Below, in pieces: positions 39,701-54,700 of a stretch of 64,000 bases of DNA. The translations under genes were made by a program, and so were the position numbers. A model generated the notes under the pieces. The model was not told the origin of the DNA. It saw only the letters and a program-made list of their open reading frames with translations, and did not search any database. The number at the start of each line of letters is the position of its first letter. Positions within the stretch are counted from its first letter, which is position 1. Source of the DNA: Mauremys mutica (lineage: Eukaryota > Chordata > Testudines > Geoemydidae); the NCBI RefSeq assembly GCF_020497125.1, contig NC_059087.1:17641925-17705924 (forward strand). Direction: 5' to 3'.

Positions 39701-42700
39701 AATATAACTCCTAAGCAATGTGCATTCCTTCTACCTCATTAATTAGCAGAGGTAAATCGCAAAGCACCACATTGGCCTGCATTGCAGTAGAGATGAGAGA
39801 AAAATATGTGGGAAAAAATGGATGGGTTTTAAAATGTGTCTATTATACACACACAAGTGATATTAAAGTTAAATTAAAATACTTTAAAAAAATACTAATT
39901 TTAAAAAAATCATATGTACTTGCTTTTAATCTTTTTTGGTATAGGGATTTTTCAACCGCATTCTTCAATAGTATCCCGATATCTGGATCTCTGGCTGGCT
40001 CAATGATGTCTTCTCAAAGTAATCAGCAACTGATGTCATTAGATTCCAATGCAACCAATTCCCTCGGCACTTCCAAGCCTTCTCTAGAACCACTGGCAGC
40101 CAGTATAAAACCAACAGATGATGCAGTCAATAAAGATGGGTCCGTGTTTGAAAGAGGTTTCATTTCTTTTAACGTAGATGACTTGTCCTTCATAATTCTC
40201 TAAATGAGCAGTTGCTAAAGTGGTTTCCCTGCTAGAAAATATTAATTGAGAATCTAGTATTGTCTTGCATACTTCAGGATTTTGTTAATATTCAGTTACG
40301 CTTTTAACAGTGGTGGGAACTAATTATACCAAATCCATGTTTTTTGTGAAGTCAGTTTATCCTTGTTAACATCCAATGCACACCACTATGCAGCATTTAC
40401 TAAGAAGTCAACTAGCATGAACGCCTCTGTTTTCCTTGAGGAAATGCATCCATTGTTGGACTGAGCTTTGAGTTGGGATATACCTAGTAGCTTTAAAACA
40501 CTACAGTTTACTTAATTAAGCCTCACAGGGCTGAACAAATCCCTAGGCGTGCACTGGAAATGCTCTTCTCCAGTGCAGTAAGATGTATTTTAATTGTTAT
40601 CCATTGGAGTAACCACTAAATCATTCTTATAAACACTGAGCTGCTATTAGTACAAGATTGCAGCCCCCTTAAAACCTCTTTATTCAGTCTAAATTCAGTA
40701 TTTTAAAAGTGAGCAAACCTTATTTAGATGATTTTTTGTGATGTAAGGTCCTGTTGTGTGGTTCAAAGAGTGTTTGCAAGAACCAGGTTATGTGGTTTGA
40801 ACTGTAGTGTAGGCAACAGCTAGGCTTGGGTGTAAAAATTTCAGCCTGCAACAGCAAAAGAAATTTGCAGTGGAGACCTACAGATCATTTCATGCTGCTT
40901 CACTGCAAATATGTAATCACTAATTTATTGTACTTGGACACTAAATGCCTACAGATAATATGTATTTTAATCAATGAATGAGAATTATAAAGAATGAATC
41001 AGTTGGATATAGCTAGATGAAAAGACTTTATGCAGCAGCATTAAGATTTCAACTCTCAGATCTATTATAAATAATTTTTGAGAGTAGAGGATATTGACAC
41101 GTGAAAGGATATATGGTGTATTTTAATTCACACATGTCCAAGAGTGGCCAATTTAATGAAACATCTAGTCCATGTAGAAGGTTTTGATAAATGCTGATTT
41201 ATTTTTGAGTACTACACGACTCCAAATATATTTTCAATCTTTGTTTTTCTCTTTCCTCCTTGAATAGTGTAAATGCTACCTCTGCTTCAGCTGCTCCCCC
41301 TGTATCATCTTCCTCTGTGCTAACAACTCCATCTAAGATGGAACCAATGAAAGCATTTGACTCGAGATTCACAGAACGATCCAAAGCCACCTCAGGGACG
41401 TCTGCTGTAATAAATACGAATCAGACTGCCATAGACAGGTAAGTGATGGTACAGAGCAGGAGAGGGCACACGAGCAGACGGTGATAAAACAATATGATTC
41501 TCTGAGGTATGGATGCATCAGTGCTGGGATTCTGGAGATTAACTCAGATCTCTATAGAAGAAGGCAATGAAAAAGAGCTACTAGCAAGAAAGATTTTCTG
41601 AGGTAACATTATCCATGGATACTCATATTTATGTTTTCAGCCTCAAGCATATGGGACCAAGAAAAACCTTCAGATCTTCCTTAGTTAAAACTTTTGTTTC
41701 AAGATAAAATCATTGCATGTGAGGTCTTCATGGAAGACAATAAAATCTAGCCTGCCTGCAACAGGGAGTTCCATCTCAACCTAAATTACATTACATGGAA
41801 AGTAGATCCCAATAGCTGCAGACATATTTCAGTTTTGTGCTGAGAACCTTGTATAGGCGATACATTTTCTTTTCAAGTATTTATCTGTGGAGCCACATGA
41901 TCAGAGTCTAGAAAAGGAAAACCTTTCAGTTTGGTGACGTGAGTCTGTGCATGTTATAACACCCTGACCCCTTAACAAATCACGTAGAAGGTCAGTGTCT
42001 TGCCAGTGAGCTACGTAGTTACCCCATTTACAGTAAACACAACGGTTTTTTTCCTGTCCCATATTTCCTCCCCTAAAACTGTCGTTTTGCTTAAAAAAAA
42101 CCAAAACCACTATTCCGGAGGATTGGAAGGTAGAAAATTTTGTACCTGTATTTTAAAAAAGGCTCATGAACTGATCTGAGGAATTATAGACCTAATCCTT
42201 ACATCTGTACCTGGCAAATTGCTTGAAACAATAATTAAAACAATAGAATAATAAAACACCTGGAAGATCATTATATGATAGGGTCTAACCAGCACGGTTT
42301 CTGCAAAGGAATATTGTATCTCACTAATCTTAAAATTCTTTGCATCTGTCAATAAAGTAGTGGATAAAGGAAAATCAGTGGATATAATTTATTTAGAGTG
42401 CTGATAGGCCTTTGACAAGTTCCTTCATGCAAGAAGCTAACTAGTCACGGAGTGAGAGGCAAAGTATTGTCAGGGATCAAAAACAGGCTAAGAGACAGAA
42501 AACAAAGATTAGGATTTAATGGTCAATTGTAATCCAGAGCAAAAAGGTTTGAAGTGGGTGCCTCAAGGTTTCATACTAGGTCCTGTGTTGTTTAGCACAG
42601 GGGCTCTGAACCTTTCCAGACTAGTGTACCCCTTTCAGGAGTCTGATTTGCCCCAAGTTTCATCTCACTTCAAAATTACTTGCTTACAAAATGAGACATA

Positions 42701-45700
42701 AAAATACAAATATGTCACAGCACACTAATACTTAACAGTTGTTCACTCTCTCATTTCTACCATGTAATTATGAAATAAATCTATTAGAACATAAATATTG
42801 TACTTACATTTCAGTGTATAGTATACAGAGCAGTATAAACAAGTCATTGTATGAAATTTTAGTTTGTCCTGACTTTGCTAGTGCTTTTTATGGAGCCAGT
42901 TTAAAACTAGGCAGATATCTAGATGAGTTGATGTATCCCCTGGAAGATCTCTGCGTACTCCCAAGGGTACATTTATCCCTGGTTGAGGATCACTGGTTTA
43001 GCATATTTATTAATTATCTGGAAAGGGGGTGGGTAATGAGGTAGAACGATTTGCAGGTGAGAGACAGTTATTTTCAGATACTTAGGACCAGACAGGATTG
43101 TGAGGAACGTCAGTGAGATCTAAACAAGCTAAGTTTATGGACAACATCGTGGTAAACTAAGTTCATGGACAACATCATGGTAAATGAAATTCAATGTCAG
43201 TAAATACAAAGTGTAATGCACATTGGAGGAAACTAATTAAACTACTCTGACACCTTACAGGGTTCTAAATTATCTGTAGCAACCTAAGAAAGGGATCTGG
43301 GTACAGTCATAGTCATTGAAAACGTGTTTAATGGGACATTGTGGTCAAAAAAGCAAACAAGTTGTTAGGGTACCTAAGGAATGGGCTTGTGAATAACATG
43401 GAGGATGCTATAATGCAATTACACAGAGAATATTATAATGCAATTATATAAATCAATGCTGTGGCCTCATTTGGAATAGTGTGTGCAGTACCGGTCACAC
43501 TATCTCAAAAGAGGATATTGCAGAACTGGGGATTGGAGGAAAATAACAAGAATGATCTTGGGCTTGGAAAAACTCTCATATAAAGAGAGATTGAAAAGAA
43601 TGGGATTGTTTGTCTTAGAAAGGAGATGCATAAGTGGTATACGATAAAAGTATATAAAATAACGAATGGTCTAGAGAAGGTAGATCAGGAACTTTTGTTC
43701 TGCCTGTCTCCTAACACAAGAACAAGGGACAAGCAATGAAAATTAAAGAATGCAAATTCAAAACCAGCAAACACACAACACGTAATTAGCCTGTGGAACT
43801 CATTGTCTTAGGATTTTGTTGAGGCCAAGAATTTAGCAAGATTCAAAAAGGGATTCGACATTTATATTGATATCATGAGTATCCAGAGTTTTCAGATTAA
43901 TAACAAAAAATTTGAAAAGGCTATTAAACCTCAAGATTTAGGCCTGGAGCCAATCTCTAACTACTAGAAACCAGGATGACATGTACTATGGGGGGCAGAT
44001 TACCCCACATCTGCATACTGTGGGATTCTTAAACATTCCTCTGAAGCATCTGGTTCTGGCCATTGTGAGAGACAGGACACTGAACCAGCAAGACCTTGGG
44101 TCAGATCCGGTAGGGCAGTTCCTGTGTCTGTAATGGGTGTACACCGCTACCCTGATATAACACCACCCGATATAACACAAATTCGGATATAACGCGGTAA
44201 AGCAGTGCTCCGGGGGGGCAGGGCTGTGCACTCCAGTGGATCAAAGCAAGTTCAATATAACGCGGTTTCACCTATAACGCGGTAAGATTTTTTGGCTCCC
44301 AAGGACAGCGTTATATCGAGGTAGAGGTGTATTTGCCGAGACTCAGTTGCATGGCAAACTGGTCCACAAGTATGTATGTGAGGTACAGTGTCTTTTCTGC
44401 CCACTTCCCAAAGTCAGAAGGGACATTGGTTGGGTACCCCTGTGAGTGAATGAAGTAAACAGTAGTATCCCAATTCACAGCTTGGGAAGCTGGAGGGACA
44501 GCAAGGTGGTGACTTGTCTGAGAGTCACTGTGATCTATTATCATGGCATAGGGCTGGGTGTCAGGAGACCTAAATTCTCATCATGATTCTGATACTGATG
44601 TTCTGTATGATGTTGGGCAAAAGTCATTTAACCTTTCTGAGTCCGTCTTTCCATCCAGTAAAATGGGAGTAACAATATTTACTCTTGAGGGGGTGTTGTG
44701 AAGCATGTCTAATGTTTCTAATGTGCTACATAAATGCAAAGAATTATGGACAAACAGCAGTAGAACTGGGAATATAAATCACTCCTCATCTTTTACTCAT
44801 TTCTCTGTTCTGTGGAGAAGAGAGGAGAACTACTCTTAAAATTCCTTGCATGTTTAGATCAGCAGAAGATGAAAAATGCCCTTCCTCCCACCCTTCCCAC
44901 GTAAACGTCTTGGAAAGCTGAGGGTAGGAAGAGGCTGCAAAAAAGGTTTTTATTACAACCTTACCAATAACTGTGATTCCTGATGATCATCATAATGTGT
45001 GTGTGTGTGTATATATATGTGCATTGAAAGTCATTGCTGCAGAGATGTCAAGCATGCAGTACACGTTAATTTTTCATTTGCAAGCTTGCTAGTGTCAGTT
45101 TTGTTCTCTTCCACCTCCCCCACTTTGCCCATCCACCTGCCCCTAATGGAATCGCTCCATTACAGCTGTAATGGAAACCAGTCTCTTTAAGCAAAACTCT
45201 AGTTGCATCATCTGATTTGGATATTATAATTGCTCTTCATGTGGTGCAGTATCCATTAAATGGTAAAATAAAACTTCTTGGTTTTTTTAAGTATCTAGTT
45301 GCTGAATAATGTGTTAGTGCAGAGGTGGCCAACCTGCGCCTGAGAAGGAGCCAGAATTTACCCATGTACATTGCCAAAGAGCCACAGTAATACCTCAGCA
45401 GCCCCCCATCAGCTCCCCTGCACCTGCCAGCAGCCCTGCTGATCAGCGCCTCCCCCTCCTTCCCCATGCCTCCTGCGGCATACAGGAGGCTCTGGGGAGA
45501 GGGGAAGGAGCGAGGGCGTGGCAGGCTCAGGTAAGGGGGCAGGAAGGAGCGGGGGCCTTGGGGGAATAGGTGAAGTAGGGGTAGAGCCTATGGCAGAGTC
45601 AGGGGTTGAGCAGTGAGCAACCCTCCCGCCCCCACCGGCACATTGGAAAGTTGGCGCCTGTAGCTCCAGCCCCGGAGTTGGTGCCTATACAAGGAGCCGC

Positions 45701-48700
45701 ATATTAACTTCTGAAGAGCCGCATGCAGCTCTGGAGCCACAGGCTGGCCACCCCTGTGTTAGTGCAAGCCACCACAGCCTAGTTTACTATTTGTTTTTTA
45801 AGCAGAAAATTTACTTGAAGAAGCTGCATTTTGTATGTTCCATATTTGCACTTGCACAAAGGATTGAGTAGCCTTTTCTTACCTTAATTTTTTTCCTCTG
45901 CACCTTTTCAGATGTATCCAAAGAAGCCTAAGAATACATCTGATGCTTAGCTTGAAAGCTAATAGTGGGTGGATGGGTGGCAGCTTTGAATATAACTTAT
46001 GTAAATTATGAAACAAATCTTTTACTTTTTATGCAGATTGAAGGATCAGAATTTAATTAAAGAGAATAAGCCCAAGGATATCCTGGAGAGCAGCAGTGAT
46101 AGTGAGGAGAAGATTCCAGCTACTAAACCGCTGTCTCTGCCCAAGCGTAAACTAGAACTTGAGGCAGAAATAGTAGAAAAGAAGAAAAAAGGCAGGCCTC
46201 GAAAGGACGCCAGACTAGTACCTGTGACTTTAACTGTTCAGGTAATCAGTATGTCAGTAATTTAATTAATGTGCATAGTATTAGTATTTATGGTTTCTAC
46301 TCTGCATTTACTAAAGCAAAATGTTGTCCCTGCATTAGATTAGACAGAAGGTGGTCAAGTGAAACCAGGAGTGCTAAGGTTCCTCAACATTTTGAAGCTA
46401 GTCCTCTTGCTTGCTTTTTATCTCATTCTTAAGGTTTTAAAATGAAGGTGCACATAATGTAACAGATCTGTATGCTGTGCACACACAAATACGGCAGTCA
46501 CTAACTAAACAGTCTGTATGTAGTATTGGAGTTAGATGCAGGACCTTGGCTTCAATAAACACAGATGTGTGCTGCTTGAACTAAATGAGAAACTCCATCA
46601 GCTGTCAGCAGTATGATTCAAGAGGGTGGCATAATTATAAACACTTGAGCAGGTATGACCTTCCATTCAGTACAGGAAAGTAGAGTACATACCTAGCTAG
46701 TACATTATGACAGTACTTCCCATCCTTCAATTGCAATAGCCCTTTTCATTACCAACATTCAAAGGCTGGCCTTGCCCTGAAACATACCGGAGCTTCCATT
46801 AAGTTAGTACAAATGGAAAGTGTCAAAGATGGCCTAATGCAGACTGCAATGACCACATATTGTTCCTGAAAATTCTTAGCAGCTAGTTTAGAGAATGAAG
46901 ACATAGTATTTATGCAATATGTATTAAAAGAAAAAAAAGCTTTTGCATGAGGTTTTTCTGATGTGTGTTTAAACATTTGTTGAGGTTTCCCTCTTGGCAA
47001 CACAATCTGGACTAGGGTATATTTGTACTGAGGTGCTTTTGTGAGTGATAACCGTGCACTATTCCATTTGTTCATAAGATTTTCTTTTTGTTTTTAATTG
47101 CTCTGTTTGTTACTGTTGTTGACACTTTGTTTTTCAGTCCCCAGCTGCACTGGCCTCTGAGAAGGATGCCACTTGCATCTCTGCACCAGCATTAGCACTT
47201 AAACTGCCAACCCCAATCCCACAGAAATCGTTTACATTGCAAGTAAGTGGGTGACAGCAACATTGTTTACTTAAAAGGCATTTTCCCCAAGATTTGTTCA
47301 CTTTGCCAGAAATACCCTTAAGACACTCAGCATAGTTATATTAAACTGAAGGATTGGAGCAGAATTCCTTTGCCTTGTCCAAGAAGGAGCTTTACCCACC
47401 CCGCTTTCTTCTAAGACTTTCCCACTTGGCTCCTTCCTGCCAGAGTAGGCCTCCCAACTGCCTCTTCCCCTCCCCTACCTGACTTGGCTTTGGGACCTAA
47501 GTAAGTCACATGGACCCTCTGGCTTCTGCCTCCTTCCTTCTTACCTCACCTGCAGAGGCAATCCATTTCAGCAATTCATTCCTTCTTTTCTCACCTGACT
47601 TGCCTTCAAAGACAAACATATTTTCCCCCCTTAGGCACCCCCTCCCTTCTTCCTTTATTTAGCTTTGGTGTTACAAGAGAAGTGGTGGCAGCAGCAGCTC
47701 CAGACAGGGCTGGTGCTTTCTCTTCACACATGCACCATAGACAGCTCTCTACATAAACTGGGCATTTCCTCTGAGGTCTCTTCACGCGGTAAAGTGACGT
47801 GCTCAGCACCTGTCGGGCCTAACATAACATTGACTCATGTACCTATGTAGTCCCTTGTCTGTGTGCTTTTACCATAGAAGTCTGGCTTTGACTGCAGGAA
47901 TCCTGAAGGGTTGCAGCAGCAGCCTTGTTTGAACTAGATTTGGTGTCCAGGACTTAGGAAGAACAGATGACTGAAAATATAAACCCTTTTTTCAATTGGT
48001 GGGCTCAAAATACACATACATTATTGATGGGGAGTAGCCTTGAGTGACCAGTTGCCTTTGGAATCTCTTCCTTTTGAAGTAATTTGGTGTATTTTGAGGA
48101 TATTTTAAACGAAAAAACTCCAGAGTGTTTTCTCTATCAGATGCCAAGGTTTAATTGGGCCCTATTTTGGACCTACATTATTTGACAGTTCCATGAGCAG
48201 TTTTCCTCTGTGTAAAAAGATTTTCCTTTTCTTTTCTCAGGTAAGTTCAGATCCCTCCATGTACATTGAGGTGGAGAATGAGATGACCACAGTGGGAGGT
48301 TCCAAGCTGAGCAGGTTAAAGTGTAATCGGGAAGGCAAAGAATGGGAGACTGTCCTCACCAGTCGAATTCTTACTGCAGCTGGAAGCTGGTAAGAGAATT
48401 TGCTTGTAGTAGGAGCCTCCAGAAAAGGAGTGATAGTCCTTTGGCAGGAGAAAGTATTTAGGGCTGTATTGTTACACTATTAAACAAGTGGTTAGTGGAA
48501 ATCTTATTCAAGGTTCCCTTTGAGAACTTCCGATTACATTAATAAAATATATAGGTATTTAAAATTTACCAAAGTTCGATAGCTTCAGAGAATATTGCTA
48601 CCCATTTGTCTTTATTATTTTAACCCCTGGTGCATGGTATATTTTGGAAAATGTTTAATTAAATTCACTATTACAGTGCATGACAGGATCCCTTATTTTT

Positions 48701-51700
48701 ATGGAGTTGTGTGATTCTACATAGGTCTTAGGAAGATGTTTTGCACTTTCTCTTCTTCCTCTTCCTGCTAGCCGGCTCTAGGACACTTATGTTCCTCTTT
48801 CCTCCTCCTGTAGCATTAGTAACTGGGGGCATTGGCTTTGTTGATCATTGCGGTTCACTGTTTTTTTCATTACTTCTTTTGTAACCTGTACACAATGCTT
48901 TGCTATTAACTATGTGATATGAATAAATATAATATGCACTGTATGTAGACCTGATGGCAGCCTCACTAGTGAATTAGCCCCTAGGGTCTTGACCTAATCA
49001 AAGTCTTTATAGCATCCCATGTCCCCATTAGCCAATTAAAATACTTTCTTTGTCAAACATTGCATTCCTCCATTAAATTCCCCTATTAGAGTGGACTGAA
49101 TGATTAGAAGCAACAGTTTAAACAGCAAATGCAACAATGATTGAAGGTTTAAAAGAACACTTAAAACAGAATATTTTTGTGGGATACATGTTTCCTCGGA
49201 GATACTTGCAGTTTCTCCTCCTTCTCAACAGCAGCCTTTAGTTTTTGCATCAGAAGTTTAATTTAAACTGTGAGATCTTGTTGAGGTCCGATCTGTGACA
49301 AAGGTACCCACAAGTCTGGTTCACAGGAATTCATCTGAACCTTTTTCTGGTTTCACGCCCTTAAGAGTTATGCTGAGTTTTGGATTGAAACAAATTAAAC
49401 TCATAAATCACAGCTGAAATTGACAAGTTTTATATGTTTTTTTTGTTTGTGAAGCTGTTATGTTTTGAGCTGTAATGTTTTGCAAAAACTCACATTGGCC
49501 CAAGTTGACTCAGACTTCAGCCCAAGCCCACCAGAAGGTTGGGTTAGCCTGGCCTGAGTTTCAAGCTTGTTAGGAAGAGGGTTGGTTACAAAGTTGTGTA
49601 CAGCTGTTATCAGAGCTCTCCGTCATACCGTGTCCTGTCATCCATAACAGTAAACTGCAAACTCCTGATCATTCACATACCTTATCCAGTGTTGGAAGCA
49701 TACCCTAGAGCAGGATAGAAATAATAAGTATGTAAAATTTGGGCCAATATCTCCCATGCTCTTTAATGAAGGAGGTAGGAAGCGCTACCTTTACAGTATA
49801 AGCCTTCCTCACTGATGGAAGTGCTATCCAACACCAAGTAAGAGACTTGAATTTAGGATTCAAAACCACATTTTCCTGTTTTTTGCCTCTGCCTTCTGGA
49901 GACAAGTTTTCTGAATCCTCACAATTTATCAGTGGGACCTCCTTCAAGTTGAATGATAACCCAAGAGATCTTGCCTTTTTCAATTAGCTGAATTTAAATG
50001 TTTCCTTTTGATCATTTTCAGTGATGTGGTGAGTGTAGCCTGTGAGAAGAGGACTTTATCTGTATTTTCAGCTTGTGGTCGTCGCCTTCTCCCACCTATT
50101 ATATTGCATTCGCCTATCTCCGCTTTACATTGCACAGGTTCCTACGTCATGGCTCTCACCACTATTGCTACGCTGTCTGTGTGGTGAGTACTAAATTATG
50201 CTGTCATGACTGCCAATAAGCATGGCTGAGTTTGAGTGGTTACCTTACTGCTTCCAGTTAATGACTTTGATTGGGGCTGATAAATGTTCTTTTTTCTAGT
50301 GGCTGGGTTGGCATGTGCCTGCTGATGCTCTGGTTCAAATCAGGTTCGCTTTCGATCGAGTCTTTTTTGTGGATGTGAAATTCAGCCCTGTGTAGAGGGC
50401 CCACCATGCAAGACATGAGTCCTGCCTGCTCTCTTTTGCAGGCTTAAGTGGAACTCTGCACAGGGGTGAATTTCACCCTAGAAAGTGGATGGTTTATCCT
50501 ACTAAGGGTCATTTGTTTAAGCTGCCTTCTAGGACAGGGTGATTTTAGTCTGTGGAATTAAGGGAAAGAAGGAAACATAGAAATCATTAAAATCTTCATT
50601 TTTAGTAAATCGACATTGACGTTGGAAGAGTATTGTCTAACAGCTAGAGCAGGGATCGGCAACCTTTGGCACGCGGCCCATCAGGGAAATCCGCTGGCAG
50701 GCCGGGACGGTTTGTTTACCTGCAGCATCCGCAGGTTCGGCCGATTGCAGCTCCCACTGGCCGCGGTTCACCGTTCCAGGCCAATGGGGGTGCAGGAAGC
50801 GGTGGCCAGCACATACCTTGTCCTGTAGGGGCCTGGAACGGCAAACTGCAGCCAGCGGGAGCTGTGATCGGCCGAACCTGCAGCTGCTGGAGGTAAACAA
50901 ACCGTCCCGGCCAACCAGCGGATTTCCCTGACGGGCCCTGTGCCAAAGGTTGCTGATCCCTGAGCTAGAGTATGGGCCTAGGAGTCAGAAGGCGTGGGTT
51001 CAGTTCCCAGCTCTGCTGTTGGCTCACTTTGTGGCCCTGGACAGTTCACTTAACCTCTCTCTGCATTTGTTTACTTATCTGTAAAACGGGGCAAATAATT
51101 CATACCCATCTCACAGATGTATTGTGAGACTTAATGTTTGCAAACTATGATGAGATTCTCTAACAAAGGGCGATAGAAGTGCAAATAATTCTTCTTAAAA
51201 TCCTTTTTGGAAGCAGGGGTGCATACAGGTCTGCTTTGCTATTTTCTGCCTTGCTAAAATTGTGTTGTCAAAATTAAGAAAATATTAAATTACAAATTTT
51301 AATCAGGAACATTCTAGAAATTGATTTGTTATATGATTGGCGTATTCATTTCTTTTTAATGTATAGATTTCCCTCCTCCCTCCTCTTTTCTCTCCCTTCA
51401 GGGATGTTCATAAACAGTCAGTGGTTGTTAAAGACGAGTCTCTGCAAACAATATTAGCAGGTAATGAAAGGGCACATTTACCTGCCAAGCTTAGTCTTTC
51501 AGTACTCCTGTAATATATTGAGCCGTTAACGAGTGTGCTAAAATTCTGCGTATCCCTGTAAAACAAAAATAAATAGGTTTTCTTCTGTCCGTAGTTCGGT
51601 GTTAAATGGAAATCACCGGATAATGTTTCATTACCTCAGAAACAATCAAGATAAAAATATAAGGAGATAGCAGACTATTAAAGATCCTGTAATTTGTTTT

Positions 51701-54700
51701 GTTTTTAAATGTGGAAATGCAGTGTGGTAGAGTTATCATGAAATACTTTCTAATCTGGTGTATAAATCCCATAACACTATTGCAGTCCCAAATGCATATC
51801 TTGCATATAATCAGATATTTTAAAATTTAATTGATCAGAAATTATCTGAATTTAACAAATCTGTTTTCTGCCCTTGCCAGTATCTGGCAAAAAAAATCAG
51901 TATTACAAGAAACACACTGGCCTCCTATCTGGATTTAATCTTAGTAGTATTAATCAAAGGCAGTTTGAGAAGTATTTGTATGTGTGTGTGGTATGAACCC
52001 AGCAGACTGCAGAAGTCTTCTCAGACAGACAGCCACAAGCCCTGGCCACTTGGTCCTGCACTCAAAACATGCTCCGTAGGACTGTAGAATCAGAACACAT
52101 TGGAAGCAGGAGATAATGAATATCTGAGCATTACAGCATGTTTATCCACCCCTTCCCAAGCATAGTTTGTTAGGAGATTGGCATGGAGATACCTGTAAAT
52201 TGAAAGGTTTATTTTTAAAGATGACAGAAAAATAATTGGGTGAATAGTCTGCCCTGAGATACTGCAAATATTTCCCTTTTAACCCACCCTTTATGTATAT
52301 TGCAATTTTTCAAGATTATTTAATGATAGTTGCAAAGAAAGGACACATGTAATAGTACACAGAACTCAGTGCTAAGAGCCCTGGCTTCTAAGTCCAGCTC
52401 TGCTACTGACTTGCTTATGTGCATTCAGTGAGTTACTTCACCTCTTTGCCTCAGCTTCCCTGCCAGTAAAATGGGAGTAACACTAGTCACACCTGTTTCG
52501 GTAGGGCTCTTGTGAGGATTAATTAATGGTTGTATAGCACTTTAAATGTGTAGAGTTTTAAATGTTATGTAATGATTACTACGGAGGAAATCATGAGATC
52601 TGATTTAATCTGTAGGAAGTGATACATCTGTCTCTCAAATTTTGCTGACTCAGCATGGTATACCAGTAATGAGCCTGTCTGATGGAAAGGCATATTGTTT
52701 TAATCCTTCTCTTTCTACGTGGTAAGTTGCACATTCTTTCCTACCCTTTTTAAAGTTGGCTGTGATAACATGCCAGTTCTGATTTACTGCCCCTTAATTC
52801 TGTTCTCGAAAACTAACCCAAGCGGAAACACACTCCGGGCTTGTCGTCTTCTTTGCTCCCCACATACTAGTTCGTGGATGGCTGGGCCAGTCCCTTTCAT
52901 GTTTTTATGATTCAGTATTGTTTAAAATAACCCTTGTAAATTAAAAGCTTAAACTGAAATTTATTTCCTTACCCTTTTTCCCCCCCACCTGTTACATATA
53001 TACTCTGATTTGTTGTCCTAGGATTGCTTGTAAACTGCCTGGAAGTTGACATGGATTTAAAATGGTTTGGTCATTCAGACATTCATGATTTCTGAATGTA
53101 AAAGATAATAGTCTTTGGAAAAAATTAGTCCAGAACAGCTGCCAGGAAACTTGGACGCTCTCTTATATTTAGACGGTAGTTTGTGTGTTTTAGATTATTA
53201 TTTCTTTAAATAAATTGGAGGGAAAACACCCCAGAGAAAATCTCATTTTTACTGCCTGGCTCTAGTCCATGTCTGTCACAGCCTTGATATTATTCACAGT
53301 TATGGCTGACCCTGAACTTAAATCCTGCTGTCTTTTTCTCCACAACAATTAAACCATTGAAGAATGGAGGATGGAATCTGAATTTCCTGTCACTTTTCTG
53401 TTTGTGCCACATCGTCAGATTTATATAAAAGAATAGTCCCTTAGTCACCAGCTCAAATTAACCATGATTAAACAAGCAAGATTACTATTAGTATTTATGC
53501 CATTGTATATCTTAGTTGTCTGGTAAGCATACAAGTGGCATTCTTTTGAGCAACAAATTCTCCAGCCTGTCAAACCCCTGTAGATGATAGCCTTAATTAG
53601 GTGTAGGAGGTGGGAGTTGTAGCTGTCAACTCTCCCCTGTCAGTATGAAGGCGGCATCATATCCTCAGTGTAAGGGAACTGCCAGAATGGCTGATCAGCA
53701 GTCTGAGAGTAGGGTCTGATGTGTGGAGGGTCTTGGGGTAAAGTTAGTTTCATGAGAAAGTAATTATCTACGTTCCGTACAGCCTTGGTCCGACAGTGGA
53801 TATGAATTGTTGTTTTCAATATGCAACCTGTAAAATGTGCCGGTGGATTTTCTCTTATGCTTTTCAGAGCTCAAGCCAAATCCTGTTTAGGTTATGTGAC
53901 TAATCCCATTGACTTCAATGGGACCGTTTGTGTAAATAAGGTGAGCGGGATTTGGCCCAAAGCCTTGTGCGTTGCACCAGTGTGTATCGTTAAATTTATT
54001 CATCTAAATTTGGGTTATTGCTGATTATGTATTGTATGATTTTTGAACCAACCTTTGTACTTTTGTATTATTTAAGCGCTATACCCAGATGTAGAGACTC
54101 TTTTCTTAAGCTGCATATTATATAATTTTAACATTAGCTTTTATTGTGAAAATGCAAATCAAGTATAAAGCAGACTAGAACAGAGTCATCTGCCACCTGA
54201 TGCACCATTCACTGTGTTGTAATATGTTCTTGTTTCCACCCCCCCAGGAATCTCGTCTCTGACAAACAGGACTCCTTAGCACAATGTGCAGACTACAGGA
54301 ATAGTTTACCATCCCAAGAAGCCATGCTGTGTTCAGGACCCTTAGCCATAATACAGGGACGAACATCAAAGTATGCATTTAGGCATTTTATTTGTGTTCA
54401 CTGATCAGCCAAGTGGTCTGTTTCTGCTTCATATACAGTCTAATTGCCTGGTGTTAATTTCTGTTGTGCTGTCTAGTTTCATTGTGACTGAATGCTTGAA
54501 TTACTTAGTTATTTTCAGAAATATCGTGGGTTGGAGGGCTAATCTGTCAATCAGATTTGTACAGAGAGTCTGTTTAAGCCTTACACCTTTGTAACCTTGT
54601 ATCTGTTTAGCTCAGAGAATATTTGGGTAGTAAGAAGGTGGCTGCACACTATGCTTAATAATTCTACTTTTATAGTTCTTCCTTACCTGTTGGTGCAGTG

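Noticed and set aside
50616..50946. Four overlapping ORFs of 70-87 aa on both strands
   Set aside because: Same reason: palindromic arms of the hAT MITE at 50650-50962.
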